A stretch of DNA of 64,000 nucleotides from Citrobacter gillenii (GTDB lineage Bacteria > Pseudomonadota > Gammaproteobacteria > Enterobacterales > Enterobacteriaceae). A program made the position numbers and the translations under genes. Under the pieces are notes generated by a model. It saw only the letters and a program-made list of their open reading frames with translations. It did no database searches and was not told the origin of the DNA. Positions 17,410 through 26,872 of the stretch are shown here, piece by piece. How positions within the stretch are numbered: position 1 is the first letter of the stretch; each line of letters starts with the position of its first letter. The stretch covers positions 310,001 to 374,000 of the forward strand of contig NZ_SUQN01000004.1 of the NCBI RefSeq assembly GCF_013337685.1, read 5' to 3'.

Positions 17410-18576
17410 TTAGAATGAATGACCGTATTTATCCCGTCGGCTGAACTCCGAAGGTGTTACGGTGCCGTGAGGTTGTGGGAAAAATTCTTTTTCCGGAGTG
17501 TTACTTAAATGAAATTTATGTGTTCGTGACTGCAGGTCGTTTACCTGATTTTTCAGAATGGCAGATGAATCCGATAACTCATCGACCATGATGGCATTAC
17601 TTTGAGTCACGTTTTCCAACTCTGCCAGGGCCTGGGTAATCTTAACGATACCCTTCTCCTGTTCCCGCGTGGTGGTTAATATCTCCCCCATCAATTGGTC
17701 CAATTGCCCGGCGCCGCCCACGATATCCTGCATATTTTTTTCGGCTTCGCGGACAATAGCCGCCCCTTCGCGCACGTTATAATGAGTTTCATCAATCAGC
17801 CGTTTAATACTCTTTGCCGCTTCAGCACTACGATGGGCCAGCGTCCTCACTTCTCCCGCTACCACGGAAAACCCCTTGCCGTGCTCACCTGCTCGTGCTG
17901 ATTCCACAGCTGCGTTTAATGCCAGAATATTCGTCTGAAAAGCAATGCCATCGATCAGGGCGATGATTTCCGTCATCTGCTGCGCGCATTCGGTGATAGA
18001 GCGCATATTGGTCGCAACCTGTACCATTAATTCGCCCCCCTGACGGGCAGAGTGTGTAGCGATATTCGCCTGGGCACTGGCCAACTGCGTATTCTCAGCA
18101 TTATTACGTGTACTGATGGCTATCTCATCCATATTGGCAGAGGTTTGCGTTAACGCCCCTGATTGCTGCTCTGTTTTAACCGACAGCGCTGCACTGCGGT
18201 CCGCAAGTTGTTCAGAGAGCATCATCGCCGTGCGTGAAGAAGTGCGGATTTCGCTGACTAACGCAGAAATATTACTCGATAAGCTATTGATACCCGGAAT
18301 AAGTCGCCCGGCGCAATTATTTCCGAACGCAGGAATACTGATCGCCAAATTCCCTGACGTGACCTCTTCAATGCTTTTTTTGACGGTATTGATTGGTTCA
18401 ACGAGATATTTTGTCATGTACCACCACAGACATAATATCGAGATCAGACTCACTACGTCAGTATAAATAATAGTATCAATCTCTGTGGATAATAATAACT
18501 CCATCACATTGAGAATAAAAAGTGTTAATGTCACAAATGAAATAATAAACGTCCTGACGCTTATATTTTTCAACAT
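17410..18576 (-). CDS. methyl-accepting chemotaxis protein without a periplasmic sensor domain
   Basis: A 388-residue chemoreceptor. The ATG at 18576 is preferred over an in-frame TTG 18 bases upstream. Two closely spaced membrane segments (about residues 9-29 and 38-55) leave almost no periplasmic loop. A HAMP-like stretch follows and then the signalling domain with the conserved hairpin ESARAGEHGKGFSVVAGEVR. There is no C-terminal NWETF-type CheR-tethering pentapeptide; the chain ends YGHSF. Without an outside domain it may sense membrane state or internal signals. It is absent at this locus in E. coli K-12. It is divergent from the MHYT gene. Confidence 0.88.
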   Translation of the reverse strand: MLKNISVRTFIISFVTLTLFILNVMELLLSTEIDTIIYTDVVSLISILCLWWYMTKYLVEPINTVKKSIEEVTSGNLAISIPAFGNNCAGRLIPGINSLSSNISALVSEIRTSSRTAMMLSEQLADRSAALSVKTEQQSGALTQTSANMDEIAISTRNNAENTQLASAQANIATHSARQGGELMVQVATNMRSITECAQQMTEIIALIDGIAFQTNILALNAAVESARAGEHGKGFSVVAGEVRTLAHRSAEAAKSIKRLIDETHYNVREGAAIVREAEKNMQDIVGGAGQLDQLMGEILTTTREQEKGIVKITQALAELENVTQSNAIMVDELSDSSAILKNQVNDLQSRTHKFHLSNTPEKEFFPQPHGTVTPSEFSRRDKYGHSF

Positions 18577-18993
18577 TTCAGCTCTGCTCACCAAGAAAGA
18601 ATATAAATACGGGTAGTAATTTTTATAGCAGTTGCGATGCAGATTACCATTCGCTTACGCAGAAACCTTAATTTTCAACTGGACTCTACCCCACTTTTAC
18701 TTAAGGCGTATTATTACAGTTTAAATTTTCGTTAGTGCCATATTTTATTCCGCCAAATAGAGTCATCGCAACAACAGTCAGATTATTGTGATAAGGAGCG
18801 CGCCGTGCACACAAATTACGCAGAATCATAAGCCCCATGAATGTTTACATAAGCGAAAATAGAATATTTCCTATTTTGAGAGGTTCAAGCTAATACTCAT
18901 GATGAAATATTAAGACTATTCCTGGTTTTATCGGGTTAACTTGACAAAACCTGCTAGATTTAACATCACGACTTTTTATCTATAGGTAGTACG
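18577..18993. other. divergent intergenic region between the chemoreceptor and the MHYT gene
   Basis: About 420 AT-rich bases must hold both promoters. A short inverted repeat AAAATAG / CTATTTT lies near 18859-18880, and TTGACA occurs near 18941. I found no ORF with a good ribosome site and no clear sigma-28 flagellar promoter. Confidence 0.4.
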
Positions 18994-21150
18994 ATGTTGC
19001 ACGTGTCGTGGGACCCTGTACTGATTGGGATTTCCTTTGTAGTCGCTTTTATTGCCTCTTTTATTGCTCTCGACAGTGCGGGAAAAGTGGCAATCTCCAG
19101 TCGACGAGAATCGACCTTCTGGCGGTTATCCGGTGGTGCGACACTGGGTCTGGGGATCTGGTCAATGCATTTTATTGGTATGCTGGCCATGAAAATGAGC
19201 ATGTCGATAAATTATCATTTCGTACTCACCGCGTGCTCTTTTCTCATTGCTCTTGTAAGTGCAACGTTTGCCATCAATATCGCCATATCGGGTCAGACGC
19301 TTTCAACAAAACGCCTGGTTGTCGCCACGAGTCTATTAAGCACTGGCGTAGTGGCAATGCACTACGTTGGCATGGCGGCCATTATTGAACATGTGGCAAT
19401 TATCTGGGATCTCAGGCTTATTCTGCTTTCGGTGGTCATTGCCATCGTAGCGTCGGGCGTGGGTTTATGGCTGGCGTTTCATTTACGCCAAAATACCCGG
19501 CGCGCGTTGATCAACCGCCTTATTGCCGCGCTCATTATGGCGCTGGCTATTGCGTCTATGCATTACACCGGGATGAGTGCTGCAACTTTCACTCACGTCA
19601 CGCACACCGCGCACGATGGGATCTCCACGCTGGAACTCTCCATTTGGGTCAGCGCCATAACGATGGTGATCCTGGGGATAATGCTGGTGATTTCGATGGT
19701 GGACGCCCAACTACGGACATCACGACTGGCAGATAATTTGCATCAATTAAACCGTCAGCTCGAACATCAGGTCCACTTTGACCCGCTGACTGGGCTTGCC
19801 AACCGCACCCAGATCGATGCCTGCCTACAGGCCTGCCTGCAGTATTCCAGGCTGCATCAACACCCTTTTGCGCTGGTCTTTATTGATCTCGATCGGTTCA
19901 AAGTGGTCAACGACACCTGGGGTCATCACATGGGCGATCAACTGCTGATCGCCAGTACTCAACGCATCTATACCTGTCTTGATGACACTATGACCCTCGC
20001 AAGGTTGGGTGGGGATGAATTCATGCTGCTGGTTCCGAATAGCGGCAGAGAGGCTATCTCCAACCTGCTGGCCCGTATTGCCAATGTTATCAAAGAGCCG
20101 TTTACGCTATGTGGACATTCTCTTCGGGTGTCGTTAAGCGCAGGAAGCAGTATTTATCCTGAACATGGCGCAACGTTGCATGAGTTAAAAGTGAAGGCTG
20201 ACATGGCGATGTACCATGTTAAACAGGCTGGCAGAAACGGTTGGGCAATATACACGCCAGATATGGAGGCAATCGCAGATACGCCACCGACGTTTTTACA
20301 GGAACTGTCGCAGGCGATTGAGCGTAATCAATTCGAGCTATGGTATCAGCCTAAATATACCGCAGGCGATCATACGCTGACCGGATTTGAAGCACTCCTT
20401 CGCTGGCACCACCCCGAGCGCGGCATGCTGCTGCCTGCTGAATTTCTTCCCGCGCTTGAGGAGACAGGTCTGATCATTCCAGTCGGTGACTGGGTTATTC
20501 ATCAGGCCTGTTTTCAGTTACACCAATGGGCGTTGCAAGGTCATAGCCAGTGGACGCTCGCCGTAAATCTTTCATCCGCCCAGTTTGAACAGCATGATAT
20601 CGTCGATATTGTCTGCAATGCTCTCGCGCAATATCAGCTATCACCGACACAATTAACGCTGGAACTGACTGAAAGTACAGCCCTTAAAAATTTAAAGCAT
20701 AGCGTCGACGTTTTGAATGCATTTTCTGCACTCGGCATCACCATTTCTATTGATGATTTTGGCACCGGTTATTCAAATATCCTGATGTTAAAGTCACTCC
20801 CGGCGCGGGAATTAAAAATTGACAGAATATTTGTCAAAGATATTAGTGAGAACAGCAAAAATACAAAAATCGTGTCTACTATTATTGACATAGCCCACTC
20901 GATGAATATGTGCGTAGTGGCTGAGGGTATAGAGACACATGAGCAGGAAATACTCCTCACCCAAATGGGATGCAGAGTTTTACAAGGTTTTCTGTTTGCT
21001 AAGCCCCTGCCCGCACATCAGATCCATGAATTGATGCACACAGAAAACAGCGTAAAACCGATACTGGCCGCACAGGCATTGTCTCACCAGGAATCAATAT
21101 CGTGTGAGACTGAAAAAGAAATATTAGTTGCCAGTCGGTCGGCAACATAG
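18994..21150 (+). CDS. membrane c-di-GMP enzyme, MHYT-GGDEF-EAL
   Basis: This 718-residue protein has an N-terminal MHYT sensor made of seven predicted membrane helices. The three signature repeats SMHFIGM, AMHYVGM and SMHYTGM could bind copper or a diatomic gas. A GGDEF domain follows with an intact active site (LGGDEF, about residue 345), then an EAL domain with EALLRW, ELTES and DDFGTGYS. Both enzymatic motifs look complete, so it could make or break c-di-GMP. It is followed after 24 bases by dgcM, suggesting co-transcription. The gene is not part of the E. coli K-12 locus. Confidence 0.92.
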   Translation: MLHVSWDPVLIGISFVVAFIASFIALDSAGKVAISSRRESTFWRLSGGATLGLGIWSMHFIGMLAMKMSMSINYHFVLTACSFLIALVSATFAINIAISGQTLSTKRLVVATSLLSTGVVAMHYVGMAAIIEHVAIIWDLRLILLSVVIAIVASGVGLWLAFHLRQNTRRALINRLIAALIMALAIASMHYTGMSAATFTHVTHTAHDGISTLELSIWVSAITMVILGIMLVISMVDAQLRTSRLADNLHQLNRQLEHQVHFDPLTGLANRTQIDACLQACLQYSRLHQHPFALVFIDLDRFKVVNDTWGHHMGDQLLIASTQRIYTCLDDTMTLARLGGDEFMLLVPNSGREAISNLLARIANVIKEPFTLCGHSLRVSLSAGSSIYPEHGATLHELKVKADMAMYHVKQAGRNGWAIYTPDMEAIADTPPTFLQELSQAIERNQFELWYQPKYTAGDHTLTGFEALLRWHHPERGMLLPAEFLPALEETGLIIPVGDWVIHQACFQLHQWALQGHSQWTLAVNLSSAQFEQHDIVDIVCNALAQYQLSPTQLTLELTESTALKNLKHSVDVLNAFSALGITISIDDFGTGYSNILMLKSLPARELKIDRIFVKDISENSKNTKIVSTIIDIAHSMNMCVVAEGIETHEQEILLTQMGCRVLQGFLFAKPLPAHQIHELMHTENSVKPILAAQALSHQESISCETEKEILVASRSAT

Positions 21151-21174
21151 CCAATGAAGATAACGGGATTATCG

Positions 21175-22407
21175 ATGAGCACAAACGAACTGCATTCACT
21201 GGATTTATTAACCATTCCGGTCTGGCTCGTTTCGCCCTATACCGAGGACCTGGTATTCGCCAATACCGTAGCTCGGGAGATCATGCAAGCTGCGGATTTC
21301 TCACGCCTCAGGAAGGGGGTGTTTTCGACCCATGCTCAGGCCGACTTAACCCAGTATCTCAGCGACCTGAAAAATCAGCATGACATTGTGGAAATCCTCA
21401 CAGTTTGCCGGGACGGAGAGGAAATTGCCCAGGCCTGCCGTCTGTCGATCAGAGTTCTGGCTAATTGCGGTGACGTCATTCTTTTTGAAGGTATTGAAAC
21501 CCCGGCGGCACAAGGGCTTAAAGCCAGTCGTTCCGCCAATTACCAACGTAAAAAACAGGGATTCTACGCGCGTTTTTTCCTGACAAACTCAGCGCCGATG
21601 CTGCTCATCGATCCGTCTCGCGATGGGCTGATTGTCGACGCCAACCTCAGTGCGCTGAATTTTTATGGTTACAGCCATGACGTGATGTGCCAGAAACATA
21701 CCTGGGAAATTAACATGCTGGGGCGTCACGTCTTACCGGTGATGCATAAAATTGCGCATCTGCCTGGCGGCCATAAGCCCTTACATTTTGTCCACAAACT
21801 GGCCGACGGCAGCACTCGTCACGTGCAAACCTACGCTGGCCCCATCGAGATTTACGGTAATAAACTGATGCTGTGCATTATTCACGATATTACCGAGCAA
21901 AAACGCCTTGAGCAGGAACTGGAACGGGCTGCACTGCGTGACGCCTTAACCGGATTATTCAATCGCAGGCATTTTTATCACATCACTGAAGCTGAACAAA
22001 CGCACGCTATGCCGCTGACGCAGGACTATAGCTTGTTACTGATCGACACCGATCGTTTTAAAAGCATTAACGATCTCTTCGGTCATTTGAAGGGCGATGA
22101 GGTGCTTTGCGCGCTGGCCCGCACGCTGGAAGCCTGCGCGCGTAAAGACGATCTGGTCTTTCGTTGGGGAGGTGAAGAATTTTTACTGCTCCTGCCACGT
22201 ACATCTCTCGATGTTGCACTTAATCTGGCAGAAACCCTACGTGCGACGGTTGCCCGTGTCAGCCTGCCGGGCCTCCCCCGCTTTACCGTCAGCATCGGCG
22301 TGGCACGACACGAAGCGAATGAAAGCATTGATGAATTGTTCAAACGCGTGGACGACGCGTTATACAAAGCCAAGAACGAAGGCAGAAACCGGGTGCTGGC
22401 AGCCTGA
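21175..22407 (+). CDS. dgcM: diguanylate cyclase DgcM
   Basis: In E. coli DgcM (YdaM) makes c-di-GMP and also binds MlrA directly, switching on csgD and curli; PdeR, also in this window, inhibits it. The start at 21175 gives 410 residues, the E. coli length, and aligns MSTNELHSLDLLT with the known N-terminus. A PAS region (APMLLIDPSRDGLIVDANLSA) precedes the GGDEF domain, whose active site is RWGGEEF. A hairpin follows the stop. It is convergent with smrA. Confidence 0.95.
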   Translation: MSTNELHSLDLLTIPVWLVSPYTEDLVFANTVAREIMQAADFSRLRKGVFSTHAQADLTQYLSDLKNQHDIVEILTVCRDGEEIAQACRLSIRVLANCGDVILFEGIETPAAQGLKASRSANYQRKKQGFYARFFLTNSAPMLLIDPSRDGLIVDANLSALNFYGYSHDVMCQKHTWEINMLGRHVLPVMHKIAHLPGGHKPLHFVHKLADGSTRHVQTYAGPIEIYGNKLMLCIIHDITEQKRLEQELERAALRDALTGLFNRRHFYHITEAEQTHAMPLTQDYSLLLIDTDRFKSINDLFGHLKGDEVLCALARTLEACARKDDLVFRWGGEEFLLLLPRTSLDVALNLAETLRATVARVSLPGLPRFTVSIGVARHEANESIDELFKRVDDALYKAKNEGRNRVLAA

Positions 22408-22410
22408 GAT

Positions 22411-22435
22411 CGCAGCCGTTAACGACTGCGTTTTG
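22411..22435 (+). terminator. hairpin at the dgcM/smrA convergence
   Basis: CGCAGCCGTTAACGACTGCG forms a stem with one mismatch and is followed by TTTTG. It overlaps the last codons of smrA. Confidence 0.5.
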
Positions 22436-22982
22436 CATGGCGCTCCCAGTTTTCCTGTTTGGCCTGCGCCGTTTTGCGAAGTGCAACATAACATGCCCCG
22501 CTACCACCATGGTGCGGCAGTGCACTGCAGTACGCCTGCACGTCGTCAAACTCCGTCAACCAACGCGCCACGTAGCTGCGTACGATATTGGCATGGGAAT
22601 TATCGTCTCGTCCCTTGCCATGAATAATGAGGACGTTGCGCAGCCCCTCCTGTAGGGCCTGATGGATAAAACTGAATAACATCTGACGACATGTTTCGAC
22701 CGGCTGACGCAAAAGATTGAGACTCGCCTGCTGGGGATACTTTCCGCTCCGCAGCTTATCGGTAACGCCCTGCTGTAACCCCTCGCGATGAAATGCCAGC
22801 GGTTCGTTCAACGGTACGATCTCCAGAAAACCCGTCGAGAGAAAATTATCCAACTGCAGCGTATCAATACGCGCTGGCGCACGAGGATTGCGCGAAGGCT
22901 GCCAGTGGATATCAGTACAGCCTTTCAGAGGTTCAACATCCCCCATAGCGTCCAGAAACAATGATGCGTCATCAGGGTTCAT
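22419..22982 (-). CDS. smrA: Smr-domain DNA endonuclease SmrA
   Basis: This 187-residue protein has a C-terminal Smr domain related to that of MutS2. E. coli SmrA (YdaL) has nicking endonuclease activity. Domain marks are LNLLRQPVETC early, VLIIHGKGRDD in the middle and HHGGSGACYVAL near the end, which form the Smr active-site region. The length equals E. coli SmrA. In E. coli K-12 the abg operon lies between smrA and ogt; here the two genes are only 224 bases apart. Confidence 0.95.
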   Translation of the reverse strand: MNPDDASLFLDAMGDVEPLKGCTDIHWQPSRNPRAPARIDTLQLDNFLSTGFLEIVPLNEPLAFHREGLQQGVTDKLRSGKYPQQASLNLLRQPVETCRQMLFSFIHQALQEGLRNVLIIHGKGRDDNSHANIVRSYVARWLTEFDDVQAYCSALPHHGGSGACYVALRKTAQAKQENWERHAKRSR

Positions 22983-23206
22983 GTTTCATCCTCCAGCATT
23001 TTGCGACGGTCATTATCATAACTGCGCACTATTATACCGACAACTATACCGACAACGGTTTACAGCTATTTCCAATAATCAGGCGATTCTAGTCGGTGGT
23101 TTAAGTCGTGGATCTTAGGGGGTATAGCTGTGAATATCCTTGGCGTGATAAGGTGTAAGCCCGCCAGATGACACGGGTATTGTCCCGCCGGTATTGAGAG
23201 AAACGG

Positions 23207-23722
23207 ATGCTTAATTTACTTGAAGACACCATTGCAACACCGCTAGGTCCACTGTGGGTGATTTGCGATGAACAATTTCGCCTGCGCGCCGTCGAATGGG
23301 ATCAGCACAGCGATCGTATGGAACAGCTGCTGGATATTCATTATCGCGCTGAAGGCTACCAGCGCATTGCCGCAAAAAACCCCGGGGGGTTAAGCGATAA
23401 GTTGTCTGAATATTTCGCGGGGAATCTGGGCATTATTGACACACTGGAAACGGCCACCGCAGGTACCCCGTTTCAGCGGGAAGTCTGGCAAGCACTACGC
23501 GCGATCCCCTGTGGTCAGGTGATGCACTATGGGCAACTGGCCGAACAACTGGGGCGTCCCGGTGCCGCCAGGGCCGTGGGTGCGGCAAACGGTTCTAACC
23601 CAGTCAGCATCGTTGTTCCCTGCCATCGCGTGATTGGACGCAACGGTACCATGACCGGATATGCAGGTGGCGTGCAGCGAAAAGAGTGGTTATTGCGCCA
23701 TGAAGGCTATTTGCTACTCTAG
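23207..23722 (+). CDS. ogt: methylated-DNA-protein cysteine methyltransferase Ogt
   Basis: Ogt repairs O6-alkylguanine and O4-alkylthymine in DNA by irreversible transfer to a cysteine. The 171 residues equal E. coli Ogt. The active-site motif is [10 protein letters not shown] with the acceptor cysteine. The preceding [15 protein letters not shown] segment is the helix-turn-helix with the arginine finger. Unlike Ada there is no regulatory domain. Confidence 0.97.
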   Translation: MLNLLEDTIATPLGPLWVICDEQFRLRAVEWDQHSDRMEQLLDIHYRAEGYQRIAAKNPGGLSDKLSEYFAGNLGIIDTLETATAGTPFQREVWQALRAIPCGQVMHYGQLAEQLGRPGAARAVGAANGSNPVSIVVPCHRVIGRNGTMTGYAGGVQRKEWLLRHEGYLLL

Positions 23723-23883
23723 AATCCAGGCAATTAATGCCTTATTCATCACACTTCTACATAAAGCAACCGCAGATAAAGTGCGGTTAATCAAACAGAT
23801 ACAAACATTCAACTCGCTTATGCCTGAATTATTCTCTCTTAGGGGTAGGTCAGGCTTACGTGCTCACCAAAAAGATGTTAAAA

Positions 23884-23897
23884 TTGACAAATATCAA
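23884..23897 (+). promoter_or_regulatory. FNR box in the fnr leader (autorepression)
   Basis: TTGACAAATATCAA matches the FNR consensus TTGATnnnnATCAA at 9 of 10 informative bases and lies 20-33 bases before the fnr ATG. In E. coli FNR represses its own gene from a site around the transcription start. Confidence 0.8.
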
Positions 23898-23916
23898 TTA
23901 CGGCTTGAGCAGACCT

Positions 23917-24669
23917 ATGATCCCGGAAAAGCGAATTATACGGCGCATTCAGTCTGGCGGTTGTGCTATCCATTGCCAGGATTGCAGCATCAGCCAGCTT
24001 TGCATCCCGTTCACACTTAACGAGCACGAGCTTGACCAGCTCGATAATATCATTGAGCGCAAAAAGCCTATCCAAAAGGGGCAGACGCTCTTTAAAGCAG
24101 GCGATGAACTTAAATCACTCTATGCTATCCGCTCCGGAACGATTAAAAGCTATACCATTACCGAACAAGGCGATGAGCAAATTACCGGTTTCCATCTGGC
24201 CGGCGATTTAGTCGGTTTTGACGCCATCGGTAGCGGTCATCATCCGAGCTTTGCACAGGCGCTGGAAACCTCAATGGTCTGTGAAATCCCATTCGAGACC
24301 CTGGACGATCTGTCCGGTAAGATGCCGAATCTGCGTCAGCAGATGATGCGTCTGATGAGCGGCGAGATCAAAGGCGATCAGGACATGATCCTGTTGCTGT
24401 CGAAGAAGAACGCAGAAGAACGTTTAGCGGCCTTCATCTACAACTTGTCCCGTCGTTTTGCCCAACGTGGATTCTCGCCTCGCGAATTCCGCCTGACCAT
24501 GACTCGCGGAGATATTGGTAACTATCTCGGCCTCACGGTAGAAACCATCAGTCGTCTGCTGGGTCGATTCCAGAAAAGCGGCATGCTGGCGGTGAAAGGC
24601 AAATATATCACTATCGAGAATAGCGACGCGCTGGCTGTTCTTGCTGGCCATTCGCGCAACGTAGCGTAA
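23917..24669 (+). CDS. fnr: oxygen-sensing global regulator FNR
   Basis: This CRP-family regulator binds DNA as a dimer when its [4Fe-4S] cluster is intact without oxygen. The start at 23917 gives the standard 250 residues; an in-frame upstream codon would extend through the FNR box. Cluster ligands are all present: Cys20, Cys23 and Cys29 in the N-terminal segment and Cys122. The recognition helix in the C-terminal HTH reads [12 protein letters not shown]. It controls fnrS in this same window. Confidence 0.98.
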   Translation: MIPEKRIIRRIQSGGCAIHCQDCSISQLCIPFTLNEHELDQLDNIIERKKPIQKGQTLFKAGDELKSLYAIRSGTIKSYTITEQGDEQITGFHLAGDLVGFDAIGSGHHPSFAQALETSMVCEIPFETLDDLSGKMPNLRQQMMRLMSGEIKGDQDMILLLSKKNAEERLAAFIYNLSRRFAQRGFSPREFRLTMTRGDIGNYLGLTVETISRLLGRFQKSGMLAVKGKYITIENSDALAVLAGHSRNVA

Positions 24670-24720
24670 TCGTTCTGCAAGCATCGCTATTACCCTTCTG
24701 TCACATCGCTAAATGTTCCC

Positions 24721-24779
24721 AATTTAACGATCTGGCAGAAGGTTCTCTTCTGCTCTAATCATCATTCACCGACTCTTTT
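24721..24779. repeat. diverged direct repeat, left copy, flanking the aph-like gene
   Basis: This segment after fnr shares its core GATCTGGCAGnAGGTTCTC (24729-24747) and a similar tail ending ACTCTTTT with 25777-25838 before uspE. The pair frames the aminoglycoside phosphotransferase gene and looks like a duplicated fnr-uspE intergenic segment. Confidence 0.6.
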
Positions 24780-24858
24780 CCGCTTTGCCCGTCTGGTATC
24801 CGTTTCCGCTTACACCAAGTGCATCCGCTATGAGTCAGTCACAATACAAAGGAATGTT

Positions 24859-25674
24859 ATGAATTATATTCAAAGGGAAAAGCAGTGCTCAGCTCTGCAA
24901 TTACATACAAGTCTGGACGCTGACCTGAAGGGCTATCAATGGGCGCGTGATCATGTCGGTCAATCTGGCGCAGCCATTTATCGATTGTATAGTAAAGCTG
25001 GTGCGCCGGAATTGTACCTGAAGCAAGGTAGAGGGACCGTTGCCGACGATATTACAGATGAAATGATCCGACTTAACTGGCTGAAGGCTTATTTACCACT
25101 TCCGGCTATCAAGCATTTTACCCGCACAGGGGATGAAGCGCTGCTACTCACAACAGCGATACCCGGCAAGACTGCGTTCCAGATGTTAGAAGAATACCCT
25201 GCTGCACAGAATAGTATTGTTGATGCACTTGCTGTATTCCTGCAGCGGTTACACCAGATCCCTGTAAGCCACTGTCCTTTTAACAGCGATCATTTGTTTC
25301 GGCTCGCATTGGCGCAAACACGAATGAATAGCGGTCTGGTTGATGCTGATGATTTTGATGATGAGCGCAAGGGGTGGTCTGTTGAACACGTCTGGAATGA
25401 GATGCAGTCCCTTTTACCCTTCTCGCCCGACTCCGTGGTGACGCACGGAGACTTCTCACTGGATAACCTTATTATTAGCCAGGGTGAAGTGGTGGGTTGT
25501 ATTGATGTTGGTCGCGTTGGTATCGCCGATCGATACCAGGATCTTGCCATTATCTGGAACTGTCTCGGTGATTTTTCACCGTCTTTACAGAATAGACTTT
25601 TTCATACATATGGCATCGCAACTCCTGATCTGAAAAAGTTGCAGTTTCATTTGATGCTCGATGAGTTTTTTTAA
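24859..25674 (+). CDS. aminoglycoside O-phosphotransferase, APH(3')-I-like
   Basis: A 271-residue kinase with the same length and end (LDEFF) as APH(3')-Ia, which phosphorylates the 3' hydroxyl of kanamycin and neomycin. Long stretches follow the APH(3')-I sequence as I recall it: DITDEMIRLNWL, LLTTAIPGKTAFQ, HGDFSLDNLI, IDVGRVGIADRYQDLAI. The catalytic Asp198 and Asn203 in the HGD-N loop and Asp216 of the DxG motif are intact. Differences are spread along the chain, so it is a diverged relative, not the mobile Tn903 gene itself. AAAGGA precedes the ATG. No transposase, integron or IS lies nearby. It sits between fnr and uspE, which are adjacent in E. coli. Activity is unknown. Confidence 0.93.
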   Translation: MNYIQREKQCSALQLHTSLDADLKGYQWARDHVGQSGAAIYRLYSKAGAPELYLKQGRGTVADDITDEMIRLNWLKAYLPLPAIKHFTRTGDEALLLTTAIPGKTAFQMLEEYPAAQNSIVDALAVFLQRLHQIPVSHCPFNSDHLFRLALAQTRMNSGLVDADDFDDERKGWSVEHVWNEMQSLLPFSPDSVVTHGDFSLDNLIISQGEVVGCIDVGRVGIADRYQDLAIIWNCLGDFSPSLQNRLFHTYGIATPDLKKLQFHLMLDEFF

Positions 25675-25760
25675 ATTGACGAGAAATCTCAACCCGTTCT
25701 GGCATCAAAGGGTTAAAACGGCTAAGAACAGTTGCTCTCATTTCGTGGGATACGGACAAA

Positions 25761-25783
25761 AAACCGGGATTCTCCCGATTTAT
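25761..25783. terminator. hairpin after the aph-like gene
   Basis: The core stem CGGGA / TCCCG (25765-25769 / 25773-25777) has flanking A/T pairing and sits inside an A-run and T-rich tail. It may work in both directions. Confidence 0.45.
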
Positions 25784-25838
25784 TGATCTGGCAGGAGGTT
25801 CTCCCCTGTTTCAATCCACATTATTGGGTTACTCTTTT
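25777..25838. repeat. diverged direct repeat, right copy, before uspE
   Basis: The right partner of 24721-24779, with core GATCTGGCAGGAGGTTCTC at 25785-25803. It is the native leader of uspE or a duplicate of it. Confidence 0.6.
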
Positions 25839-25876
25839 AATGACAAACTGCGGTGACAGTTGTAAGGAGACCCTGT

Positions 25877-26824
25877 ATGGCTATGTATCAAAACATGCTG
25901 GTGGTCATCGATCCGAACCAGGACGATCAACCTGCATTACGGCGAGCTGTTTATTTGCATCAACGGATTGGTGGCAAAATTAAAGCCTTTTTGCCGATCT
26001 ATGACTTTTCCTATGAGATGACTACCCTGTTGTCGCCCGATGAGCGGACGGCAATGCGTCAAGGCGTTATCAGTCAGCGAACGGCATGGATACGCGAGCA
26101 AGCGAAATACTATATTGATGCAGGTATTCCTCTTGATATTAAAGTGGTCTGGCACAACCGTCCCTTCGAGGCCATCATCCAGGAAGTCATCAGTGCTAAG
26201 CATGACCTGGTCCTTAAAATGGCGCACCAGCACGACCGCCTGGAGGCGGTGATTTTCACCCCAACCGACTGGCATTTATTACGTAAATGCCCAAGTCCGG
26301 TGTGGATGGTCAAAGACCAACCATGGCCGGAAGGCGGGAAGGCGCTGGTTGCCGTCAACCTGGCCAGCGAAGAAGCGTATCACAACGCGCTTAACGAAAA
26401 GCTGGTCAAAGAAACGCTGATGCTCGCAGATCAGGTTAACCATACCGAAGTACATTTGGTGGGGGCTTACCCTGTTACCCCAATCAACATCGCCATTGAA
26501 CTGCCTGAGTTTGACCCTAGCGTTTATAACGACGCGATTCGCGGACAGCACCTGCTGGCCATGAAGGCATTGCGTCAGAAATTCAGCATCGATGAGAAAG
26601 TCACGCACGTTGAAAAAGGGTTGCCTGAAGAGGTCATTCCTGATTTAGCAGAGCATTTACAGGCGGGTATCGTAGTACTGGGTACCGTCGGGCGCACCGG
26701 CATTTCTGCCGCATTCCTTGGCAATACGGCGGAACAGGTCATCGACCATCTACGCTGCGATCTGCTGGTCATTAAGCCCGATCAGTATCAGACGCCGGTT
26801 GAACTGGACGACGAAGACGATTGA
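25877..26824 (+). CDS. uspE: universal stress protein E (tandem Usp)
   Basis: UspE is a cytoplasmic stress protein with two Usp domains in tandem; in E. coli it affects motility, aggregation and DNA-damage survival. The start at 25877 follows AAGGAGACC and gives 315 residues starting [18 protein letters not shown], as in E. coli. The first domain is about residues 1-150. The second, from about 155, ends with [20 protein letters not shown], its nucleotide-loop region. Confidence 0.96.
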   Translation: MAMYQNMLVVIDPNQDDQPALRRAVYLHQRIGGKIKAFLPIYDFSYEMTTLLSPDERTAMRQGVISQRTAWIREQAKYYIDAGIPLDIKVVWHNRPFEAIIQEVISAKHDLVLKMAHQHDRLEAVIFTPTDWHLLRKCPSPVWMVKDQPWPEGGKALVAVNLASEEAYHNALNEKLVKETLMLADQVNHTEVHLVGAYPVTPINIAIELPEFDPSVYNDAIRGQHLLAMKALRQKFSIDEKVTHVEKGLPEEVIPDLAEHLQAGIVVLGTVGRTGISAAFLGNTAEQVIDHLRCDLLVIKPDQYQTPVELDDEDD

Positions 26825-26838
26825 TCACGCAGCAACCT

Positions 26839-26861
26839 GCCGGATGACGATGTCATCCGGC
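26839..26861. repeat. short REP-like hairpin after uspE
   Basis: GCCGGATGAC / GTCATCCGGC form a perfect 10-bp stem with a 3-base loop, similar to the core of REP elements. It lies between convergent uspE and ynaJ. Confidence 0.65.
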
Positions 26862-26872
26862 ATCATAAGCGC

